Of a stretch of DNA of 33,240 nucleotides, positions 7,674 through 14,254 are shown in pieces. Made by a program: the position numbers and the translations under genes. Source of the stretch: Geminicoccaceae bacterium (GTDB lineage Bacteria > Pseudomonadota > Alphaproteobacteria > Geminicoccales > Geminicoccaceae). The notes under the pieces were generated by a model. That model did not search any database and was not told the DNA's origin. It saw only the letters and a program-made list of their open reading frames with translations. Position 1 is the first letter of the stretch. Each line of letters starts with the position of its first letter. The stretch spans positions 1-33,240 of the forward strand of contig JAGREO010000039.1 of NCBI GenBank assembly GCA_020446525.1. The letters are read 5' to 3'.

Positions 7674-9301
7674 GGGATTTCGCCCGGCTCACGATGCCCG
7701 CTCCGCCGTCCGCTGCAGCACCCTGCCCTGCTCCGCCTCGCTCGGTCGCGGCCACTGCGGTTTCCTCGAACAACGCCACGACCACCCTATCCGCGCCCGC
7801 CCTTTCAGGCCCGGCTGCACGGCTGCGCGGCCGGCTGCTGACCACCAGGCGGCTGGTCAAGAATCTGGAGGAAGAGAGCCGGGCTTTCGCCGGTGCCGCG
7901 CTGCGTCGCGTCGGCCTGGAGCGCCGGCATGCCCCGGCACCCCTGTTCGAGCCCGTACCCTTCGACGTCCGGCCGTTCCCGCACCGTGCCGGCGATCGGA
8001 TCGAAGGCTCCGACGATGCCGAGGAGCTCCGGGCGATCGTCGCCACACCGGCCGGCGACGCCTGCATGCACACCTTTTTCGACGTCTGCCCGATCAGCCC
8101 CTCCGGTCGCTATCTCGCCGTCACCCGCCTGCCCTTCGAGCATCGCGGACCCTGGCCCGGCGACATGGCGGAGGTCTGCCTCGTCGATCTGTGCGCCTGG
8201 ACCATCCAGGCGGTATACCGTACCTCGGGCTGGGCGCTGCAGCTCGGTGCCAATCTGCAATGGCATCCGACGTCGGATATTCTCTACACCAACGATCTGA
8301 AGGTCGAACCTCGCGGATATCGGGGCGTCGGCGTGGCGATCGATCCGGCCGACCGCTCGTGCCGTCGCTACGACGCGCCCTTTTATGCCGTCGATCCGTC
8401 CGGCCGGTTCATGCTGGGGCCGGCGCTGGACCTGGTCAACCGCACGCAATACGGCTACGGAGTGCCCGAGGGCCTGTTCGGTCGCCGCCGGCTGGCGCGT
8501 GGTGCCGCCGGCGACGAGGGCATCTGGCGCACCGATCTGGAGAGCGGCCGGGTCGAGCTCCTGGCGAGCATCGCCGACCTGGTCGATGCTTCGCCGGCGC
8601 GCGCGTTGCTGCGCAGCGGCGTCAACTATCTCTTTCACACCAAGATCGCACCCTGCGGCGGGCGGCTTTTTCAGGTCCTGCGCTCGATCGATCTGGCCGA
8701 TCGTCCGGGTGCCGTGCGCAGCCGCATCATGACCTTGGACACCGACGGCGGGCATGTGCGCGAGGCCCTGCCGCACGAAGCCTGGGACCGTGGCGGCCAC
8801 CATCCGAGCTGGCTGGCCGACGGCGACATCCTGATGAATCTGGTTCCGGATTCGGTCCCTGAGACGGCAGCCGAGGGGATGCGGTTCGTCCGCATCGCGC
8901 AGGACGGTTCCGGATCGCCCGAGCCGATCGGTCCCTGGCGCGGCAGCGGTCATCCGAGTGTCGACCCGACCGGCCGCTTTCTCGTCACCGACGCCTATCT
9001 CAACGAAGGCTTCGGGGCGCCGGACGGGCGCGCGCCGCTCAGGCTGATCGACCTCGCCGGTGGCCGGGAACGGCACGTCCTGCAGCTCGACTGCGGCCCG
9101 CCGAACCTGCGCGCCCGCCGGGTCGACCCGCATCCCGTCTGGGGCCGCGACGGCCGGTCGCTGATCCTCAACACGGTGATCGACGGGCGTCGCCAGGTGG
9201 TGATCGCCGATCTCGGCGACCGGATCGATCGGCCGCCGGGCGAGCGACCGACCGATCCGCCCTCACCCGCGACGCCGGGAGTCTCATCCGACGTCGGATG
9301 A
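7670..9301 (+). CDS. predicted TolB/WD40-like beta-propeller protein, function unknown
   Basis: A 543-residue protein without a recognised enzyme family. After a low-complexity N-terminus (Ala/Pro/Ser to about residue 50) and a basic helix, it contains blade-like repeats: PISPSGRYLAVTRLP, LQWHPTSDILYTND, AVDPSGRFMLGP, HHPSWLADGDILMN, GHPSVDPTGRFLVTDAY and HPVWGRDGRSLILNT. The pattern hP.(W/S)..DGr.L is that of TolB and WD40-like beta-propellers. There is no convincing signal peptide. It is coupled by ATGA overlap to the GT14-like enzyme, suggesting a joint role in glycan synthesis or recognition. Two copies of the parS-like palindrome lie inside it, at 8265 (encoding HPTSDI) and at its 3' end (9286, encoding SSDVG). 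The start at ATG 7670 is set by the coupling. Confidence 0.7.
   Translation: MRDFARLTMPAPPSAAAPCPAPPRSVAATAVSSNNATTTLSAPALSGPAARLRGRLLTTRRLVKNLEEESRAFAGAALRRVGLERRHAPAPLFEPVPFDVRPFPHRAGDRIEGSDDAEELRAIVATPAGDACMHTFFDVCPISPSGRYLAVTRLPFEHRGPWPGDMAEVCLVDLCAWTIQAVYRTSGWALQLGANLQWHPTSDILYTNDLKVEPRGYRGVGVAIDPADRSCRRYDAPFYAVDPSGRFMLGPALDLVNRTQYGYGVPEGLFGRRRLARGAAGDEGIWRTDLESGRVELLASIADLVDASPARALLRSGVNYLFHTKIAPCGGRLFQVLRSIDLADRPGAVRSRIMTLDTDGGHVREALPHEAWDRGGHHPSWLADGDILMNLVPDSVPETAAEGMRFVRIAQDGSGSPEPIGPWRGSGHPSVDPTGRFLVTDAYLNEGFGAPDGRAPLRLIDLAGGRERHVLQLDCGPPNLRARRVDPHPVWGRDGRSLILNTVIDGRRQVVIADLGDRIDRPPGERPTDPPSPATPGVSSDVG
8265..8278. promoter_or_regulatory. parS-like palindrome, copy 1
   Basis: ATCCGACGTCGGAT, a perfect 14-bp palindrome, inside the propeller gene. 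It is 1.4 kb from parA and the leftmost perfect copy. Confidence 0.75.
9286..9299. promoter_or_regulatory. parS-like palindrome, copy 2
   Basis: ATCCGACGTCGGAT, extended to the 16-bp palindrome CATCCGACGTCGGATG (9285-9300). It overlaps the last codons of the propeller gene and adjoins its TGA stop. Confidence 0.82.
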
Positions 9302-9410
9302 CCCGGTGCGGATCCTCGTCGCCGATTGATCCCGAGCAGCACGATATCCTGCCCCGAAAGGACACCGGCACGAGTTGGACTTCGAGACAGGTTGCGGTTT
9401 GGGCGGAAAT

Positions 9411-9424
9411 ATCCGACGTCGGAT
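9411..9424. promoter_or_regulatory. parS-like palindrome, copy 3
   Basis: A perfect ATCCGACGTCGGAT in the gap before parA. Confidence 0.85.
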
Positions 9425-9454
9425 GTTCGCGCGCCCGGCTGCCCTCGTCGTCAT

Positions 9455-9468
9455 ATCCGACATCGAAC
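9455..9468. promoter_or_regulatory. degenerate parS-like site
   Basis: ATCCGACATCGAAC matches the palindrome at 11 of 14 positions, with the left half intact. It lies between perfect copies 3 and 4 and may be a weak site or a decayed copy. Confidence 0.4.
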
Positions 9469-9520
9469 GAACAATGACGCCGGTGTCGATCGATACGATG
9501 TCACGCAGCGCTCGCGCGAC

Positions 9521-9534
9521 ATCCGACGTCGGAT
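9521..9534. promoter_or_regulatory. parS-like palindrome, copy 4
   Basis: A perfect copy, extended to the 16-bp palindrome CATCCGACGTCGGATG (9520-9535). Confidence 0.85.
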
Positions 9535-9577
9535 GCGCCCATGGCCGGGCGGCGGCCGGCGGGTACGTGTGCCGGAT

Positions 9578-9591
9578 ATCCGACGTCGGAT
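9578..9591. promoter_or_regulatory. parS-like palindrome, copy 5
   Basis: A perfect copy, 76 bases before the parA start and 57 bases after copy 4. It is well placed to act as an operator. Confidence 0.85.
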
Positions 9592-9667
9592 GTCGCGCGA
9601 CGATCGTCAGTCGGCTGTTGCATCCGCGTCCTATCACGTGGGCGCCCGGCGGGCCTATGTGGAGACC

Positions 9668-10507
9668 ATGACGCTCATCATCGCGGTCGCCAACCAGAAA
9701 GGCGGGGTCGGCAAGACCACCACCGTCGTCAATCTCGCCCAGGCATCGGCGGCGCACGGACTGCGGGTGCTGATGATCGACGCCGATCCGCAGGCCAGCC
9801 TGACCATCTATGCCGGCGCCGACCCCAGGGCGCTCGAGGCCGAGGGTCGGACCATCCATCACTGGCTGCTCGAAGATCGGACACCGGACGAGGTGATCGT
9901 GCCGACCGGGACGGGCGGGGCGGACCTCTTGCCCTCGAGCATCCGGTTCGCCTCCGCCGAGAGTGAGCTTCTTTCCGCCTGGAACGGCGCCAGCCTGCTG
10001 CGGGAACGCATGGGCAGCCTCGTCGAGCAGGCGGGAAGCGGCGATCGGCGGCGGCGCTACGACCTCGTGCTGATCGACTGCTGCCCGTCGCTGGGCCTGC
10101 TGACCGTCAACGCGCTCGCCGCCGCACACCAAGTGCTGGTGCCGGTCAAGACCGACTATCTCTCCTTGATGGGTGTGTCGTTGCTGCTCGAGACGGTCGA
10201 ACGGGTGCGGGCCCGCCTCAATCCCGGCCTGGAGATCATGGGCGTGTTGCCGACCATGTACGACCGGCGCAACGCCCACGATCGCGAAGCGCTCGACGAA
10301 CTGATCGAGCTTCTCGGCGAGCGGCAGCGCGTCTTCACGCCGATCGGCCGATCGACGGTGTTCGATCAGGCTTCGGTCGAAGGTGTCGCGACGCTGATCA
10401 GCCGTCCGGAGCACAAGGCCCTCGACGGCTATCGCGAGATCGTGGCGCGGCTCACCCGACGAACGGCCGGCGAGCGTCGCGAGGAGGTGACGATCGATGG
10501 GCGCTGA
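9668..10507 (+). CDS. parA: ParA-family partition ATPase
   Basis: A 279-residue ATPase of the ParA/Soj type, which forms ATP-dependent gradients on the nucleoid and moves ParB-parS complexes apart. The deviant Walker A is KGGVGKTT (residues 11-18, with the signature lysine 11), Walker A' is LMIDADPQAS and Walker B is LVLIDCCPSLGLLTVNAL, in which the usual DxPP is DCCP. It lacks an N-terminal DNA-binding domain, so it is of the short Soj-like class rather than the P1 type. GGAG lies five bases before ATG 9668. It overlaps parB by 11 bases. Confidence 0.95.
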   Translation: MTLIIAVANQKGGVGKTTTVVNLAQASAAHGLRVLMIDADPQASLTIYAGADPRALEAEGRTIHHWLLEDRTPDEVIVPTGTGGADLLPSSIRFASAESELLSAWNGASLLRERMGSLVEQAGSGDRRRRYDLVLIDCCPSLGLLTVNALAAAHQVLVPVKTDYLSLMGVSLLLETVERVRARLNPGLEIMGVLPTMYDRRNAHDREALDELIELLGERQRVFTPIGRSTVFDQASVEGVATLISRPEHKALDGYREIVARLTRRTAGERREEVTIDGR

Positions 10508-11420
10508 AGCCGCCGACGAAGACACGATCGGACCGCGGCAGCGAACGGCACGGGCTTCCGCGGAGCGGAAGCCCGTGGCGGGCAAGGGCAGGGGACGGCC
10601 ATCGCTCAAGGATCGCATGGCTCGTGACAGCTTCTTTCAGACCTCGGCCGACCTGCCGCGCGTCGTCGAGATCGACCTCGACCGGCTGACGGCCAACCCC
10701 GAGCAGCCGCGGACCCGCTTCGACGCGGCGGCGATCGACGATCTGGCCGCGTCCATCGAGCGGCACGGCCTGCTGCAGCCGGTGATCGTCCGCACCTCGG
10801 GCGAGGGCTCTTATGTGCTGATCGCTGGCGAGCGGCGCATGCGCGCCTGTCGCAAGCTCGGACGCAAGACCATTGCGGCCATTCTCACCGACGGCGACGC
10901 CGGCGAGATCGCCCTGATCGAGAATCTGCAGCGCGAGAATCTCGACCCGTTCGACGAGGCCGCCGCCGTCGCCCGGCTGATGGCCGAGCGCGGTTACAGC
11001 CAGAACGAGATCGGCAAGATCATCGGCAAGCGGCAGAACACCGTGAGCGCGCTGCTGTCGCTGACCACCTTGCCCGAGCGGATCCGCCGCGAATATCCGA
11101 CGTCGGATCGGGTGTCGAAAAGCTGGCTGATCGAGCTTGCCCAGGTCCAGGGCGAGCGGGAGCAACTGCGTCTCTGGGACCGGGCGAAGAGCGCGCCCGT
11201 CACCGTCCGCGAGATCCGCGGCGCCCGCGGCACGACCGATGCGGCCTCCACCGGCGACGACGTCGTCGTGACCGCCCGCATGGCGCGTCGTCTGCTCGAC
11301 CGGCTGAGCCGGCTGCCGGCACAGGGTCTCGACGCCGACGACCGGATCCGGGCCGACCTTCTCCGTCTCCATCGCGAACTCGGCTCGAAGCTCGGCCTGA
11401 AGACACCCGACGACACATGA
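10497..11420 (+). CDS. parB: ParB-family centromere-binding protein
   Basis: A 307-residue ParB/Spo0J protein. After a basic N-terminus (about 55 residues) comes the ParB N-domain, VVEIDLDRLTANPEQPRTRF, then SIERHGLLQPVIVR, and the CTP-binding GERRMRACRKLG and ENLQREN boxes. The helix-turn-helix is YSQNEIGKIIGKRQNTVSAL, followed by LSLTTLPERIR. Its recognition helix (KRQNTVSALL) differs from that of the common chromosomal Spo0J, matching the non-standard palindromes nearby. The C-terminal part should dimerise. GAGGAGG precedes ATG 10497, within the end of parA. A parS-like palindrome lies within the gene at 11095. Confidence 0.94.
   Translation: MGAEAADEDTIGPRQRTARASAERKPVAGKGRGRPSLKDRMARDSFFQTSADLPRVVEIDLDRLTANPEQPRTRFDAAAIDDLAASIERHGLLQPVIVRTSGEGSYVLIAGERRMRACRKLGRKTIAAILTDGDAGEIALIENLQRENLDPFDEAAAVARLMAERGYSQNEIGKIIGKRQNTVSALLSLTTLPERIRREYPTSDRVSKSWLIELAQVQGEREQLRLWDRAKSAPVTVREIRGARGTTDAASTGDDVVVTARMARRLLDRLSRLPAQGLDADDRIRADLLRLHRELGSKLGLKTPDDT
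11095..11108. promoter_or_regulatory. parS-like palindrome, copy 6, inside parB
   Basis: A perfect ATCCGACGTCGGAT within parB. It encodes part of EYPTSDRV just after the helix-turn-helix. Confidence 0.75.
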
Positions 11421-11801
11421 TGATCAAAGAATAAAAACCTAACACTTATCAGCATCACCGTCGCTTCGTCACGGTCTGCCCTTCGAACCTGCATCACGAG
11501 CCGACGTCTCGTCCTCGATGTGAGGATCCGGGGCATGGTCGTGCGTTCATCCATCGGGACCGTCGCCGGCGGTTCCGGGAGGGGGAAGGGCGGGGAGCGC
11601 CGTTGGCTAACCGTTTCTTTACGAGTTACGGGCATCATCCTCGCAAACGAGCGGGTTCATTGGCGAGGATGCGTGCATGGCGGTGCGCCGCTGGTCATTT
11701 GCGATCGACCGTGACGAACGGCATGCGGCGGGCGCGCCGCGCGACACCACGTCGTGTGCGACGCCGGTCGCTCGCCGGTCGCCGCATCGCACGGGGCGGC
11801 G
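11421..11801 (+). other. gap between parB and the GGDEF-EAL gene
   Basis: No gene is supported in these 381 bases. CATCCTCGC (11636-11644) and GCGAGGATG (11663-11671) form a 9-bp inverted repeat with an 18-base centre, a possible hairpin or operator. A low-GC stretch follows parB (about 11416-11455). The next gene's frame is open from GTG 11754, but ATG 11802 is preferred. Confidence 0.4.
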
Positions 11802-14024
11802 ATGCTGAACGACGTCGTATCGGCGATCGCGCATCCACCGGTGCCGCAACATCGGCGCCCCCGGAAGATCGCCTGTCTCTTCTTCGGGGCCCTGCTGCTG
11901 GCCGGCCTCGCGCTCGTGACGACCACACAGCCGCAGTGGTCGGCCGCTCCCGCGACGGGGGAGGGGGGGCTGCCGGCGTTCGTCGTGTTCGGACCCTCGC
12001 TTTCGATCCCCTGGTTCGACTTGCGGGAAGAAGACGGGCCGACGACCGGTCTCTTGGGCCTCTCGGTGCTGGTCACGCTCGCCGCCTCGTTGTGGGCCCT
12101 GCGTCGTAAGCGTGCTTCAAAACGACGGGAGAACGCCCTGGATCGTGCACGCGCGGCACATCGGCGGCTCGAGACGGCGCTCGAGGCATCGACCGACGCC
12201 ATCGCCCTGTTCGATGCCGACGAGCGGCTGGTGACGTGCAACGCCCGCTACCGCGCTCTCTACGCCTCGTCGGCCGACATCCTGCGGCCCGGCATCCGCT
12301 TCGAGGACCTGCTGCGGCACGGCGTGGCGCAGGGCGGCCACGATCCGGACGATCGTCCGGCGGAGGCGATCGCCGCGGAGGTGCTGGCCGCCTTCCGTCG
12401 GGCCGACGGCCGGGAGATCGAGCGGCGGCTGGCCGACGGCCGGCTGGTGTGCTGTAGCGAGACACGGCTCGAGGACGGCGGTCTGATCGGTGTGTATCGC
12501 GACGTCGGCGAGCTCAGGGCTCGTGAGCGGGCCCTTCTCGCCAGCCAGCGGCGTTACGAGCGGTTGGCCCGTCGCGATCCGTTGACCGGGCTCGGCAATC
12601 GGGCGTGTTTTCTGGAGACCCTGAACGGCCTGCTGGCCGAGGCCGATCGGGCCGCGGGTCCGGGCGGCGAGCGTCACACCATCGTTCTTCTGGCCGATAT
12701 CGACCGGTTCAAGGAGATCAACGAGACCTTCGGACATCAGGTCGGTGATCTGGTGCTGCAGGCGGCGGCCGAGCGGCTGGTGTCGATCGTTCCCGATGGA
12801 GGCAGCGTCGCGCGGGTCGGCACCGACGAATTCGCGCTTTTGGTGCCCCTGATCGCGGAAAAGGGGGCCGGGAGCGACGCGGCGAAGGAGAAGGCGTCGG
12901 CCTTGGCCGAGCAGGTGCTCGCCTCGTTCCGTCACCAGATCGTCCTCGATCGCCAGCGGCTGATCGTCCGGGTGACCCTGGGTCTGGCCATCCATCCCGA
13001 TCACGCGACGACCGGCTCGGATCTCCTGCGGCTGGCCGATCTTGCGCTCTGCCGCGCCAAGCAGATCGATCGCGGGGGTCACGTGATCTGCGACCCGGCC
13101 ATCCTCGCCATGCGTGCCCGTCGCCGCACCGTCGAACGCTCCTTGCGACGGGCACTCGCCGGCGGCGAGCTCGACCTGGCGGTGCAGCCCAAGCTGTCCC
13201 TGGCGCGCCAGCGGATCGTCGGGGTCGAGATGCTGCTGCGCTGGTACGATCCGGTGGCCCGTGAGAACATGCCGCCCGGCGAGTTCATCCCGGTCGCCGA
13301 AAGCAGTGCGATGATCCTCGACATCGATCGCTGGGTGCTGGCGGAGGGCTGCCGGCGGGCGGTCGTCTGGAAGACCGAGCACGATCTCGATCTGCAGGTC
13401 AGCATCAATCTGTCCGGTGCCCACTTCAGGCGGCCGGAGCTGCCCGATCTGGTCGCCCGCACCCTGGACGAGACGGGTCTCGAACCGCGCCTTCTGGAAA
13501 TCGAGATGACCGAGGGCGTGCTCGTCCAGGACCGCAAGATGAGCGAATACATCATTCGTCAGTTGCACGATCTGGGCGTGTGCATCGCGTTGGACGATTT
13601 CGGCACCGGCTATTCGAGTCTCGCTTATCTGCGCGACCTGCCGCTCGACCGGCTCAAGATCGACCGTTCCTTCGTCATGGATCTGGAAACCAATCCGCGC
13701 AACCGGGCGATCGTCAAGACCTTCATCGGCCTGGGTCACGAGCTCGGCATGACCATCGTCGCCGAAGGGGTCGAGACCGACGGCCAGTTGCGCCTGCTCG
13801 AGGCGCTCGGCTGCGACGACGTGCAGGGCTATCTGCTCACCCGGCCGATGCCCCAGGCGGCCTTGCTGCCGTGGCTCGAAGCCGGCCGCTGGAAGACGAT
13901 CACCGCCGGTGCGGACCACGATGGAGAGAGCGTGCCCGATCGAGCGGCCGTCGCCACGCGACCGCATCGGGGCCTCGTCGATCTCGGCGCGGCACATCCT
14001 GCCGGCCCGCCTTACTCCCCGTAA
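11802..14024 (+). CDS. membrane-bound PAS-GGDEF-EAL cyclic-di-GMP protein
   Basis: A 740-residue protein. Two membrane segments (about residues 23-43 and 83-103) flank a short periplasmic loop; then come a PAS-like sensor (TALEASTDAIALFDADERLV), a GGDEF domain (RRDPLTGLGNRACF, ADIDRFKEINETFGHQVGD) and an EAL domain. The GGDEF signature is VGTDEF (GTDEF, residues 340-344), so cyclase activity may be weakened or lost. In the EAL domain the signature is EML (E476), but the other metal and catalytic residues are visible: INLSGAHF, IEMTEG, LDDFGTGYSS, LKIDRSF and VAEGVET. Phosphodiesterase activity is therefore likely. ATG 11802 is preferred over GTG 11754; neither has a strong ribosome-binding site. 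It follows parB by 381 bases. Confidence 0.9.
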   Translation: MLNDVVSAIAHPPVPQHRRPRKIACLFFGALLLAGLALVTTTQPQWSAAPATGEGGLPAFVVFGPSLSIPWFDLREEDGPTTGLLGLSVLVTLAASLWALRRKRASKRRENALDRARAAHRRLETALEASTDAIALFDADERLVTCNARYRALYASSADILRPGIRFEDLLRHGVAQGGHDPDDRPAEAIAAEVLAAFRRADGREIERRLADGRLVCCSETRLEDGGLIGVYRDVGELRARERALLASQRRYERLARRDPLTGLGNRACFLETLNGLLAEADRAAGPGGERHTIVLLADIDRFKEINETFGHQVGDLVLQAAAERLVSIVPDGGSVARVGTDEFALLVPLIAEKGAGSDAAKEKASALAEQVLASFRHQIVLDRQRLIVRVTLGLAIHPDHATTGSDLLRLADLALCRAKQIDRGGHVICDPAILAMRARRRTVERSLRRALAGGELDLAVQPKLSLARQRIVGVEMLLRWYDPVARENMPPGEFIPVAESSAMILDIDRWVLAEGCRRAVVWKTEHDLDLQVSINLSGAHFRRPELPDLVARTLDETGLEPRLLEIEMTEGVLVQDRKMSEYIIRQLHDLGVCIALDDFGTGYSSLAYLRDLPLDRLKIDRSFVMDLETNPRNRAIVKTFIGLGHELGMTIVAEGVETDGQLRLLEALGCDDVQGYLLTRPMPQAALLPWLEAGRWKTITAGADHDGESVPDRAAVATRPHRGLVDLGAAHPAGPPYSP

Positions 14025-14254
14025 GGTGCGGCCTGGTAGGAGCCGGCCCGATGAGAGTCGGTCTCGTGAAAATCCGGTCTGGTGCAATCCGGCCGTGCCG
14101 CCCGAACGCGCGATCCGGTGCGAACGCCCATCCGACGTCGGATGGGTGGGTTTCGAGCCTCTGCACGACCGGGCGAGAGCGGGCCGGATCCCGGCTCATC
14201 GCTCCGTCGCGTCTCACGACCGGTCGGAAGCGCGCAAGCCCCCTGAGGTTCGGC
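14025..14254. other. gap between convergent genes with a parS-like site
   Basis: No gene is supported. The stretch holds the longest parS-like palindrome of the window (14127-14146) between the 3' ends of the GGDEF-EAL gene and glgP. No T-run terminator is seen. Confidence 0.4.
14130..14143. promoter_or_regulatory. parS-like palindrome, copy 7
   Basis: A perfect copy that extends to the 20-bp palindrome CCCATCCGACGTCGGATGGG (14127-14146). It lies 2.7 kb beyond parB, in a gap between convergent genes. Confidence 0.8.

Larger units (their letters stand above)
9302..9667 (+). promoter_or_regulatory. parAB upstream region with clustered parS-like sites
   Basis: No gene is supported in these 366 bases; the frame of parA is open upstream to 9326 but lacks a start with a ribosome-binding site before ATG 9668. 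It holds three perfect parS-like palindromes (9411, 9521, 9578) and one degenerate copy (9455). Their position directly before parA suggests they also serve in autoregulation of parAB, as with other partition operons. No clear -35/-10 pair is visible. Confidence 0.65.
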
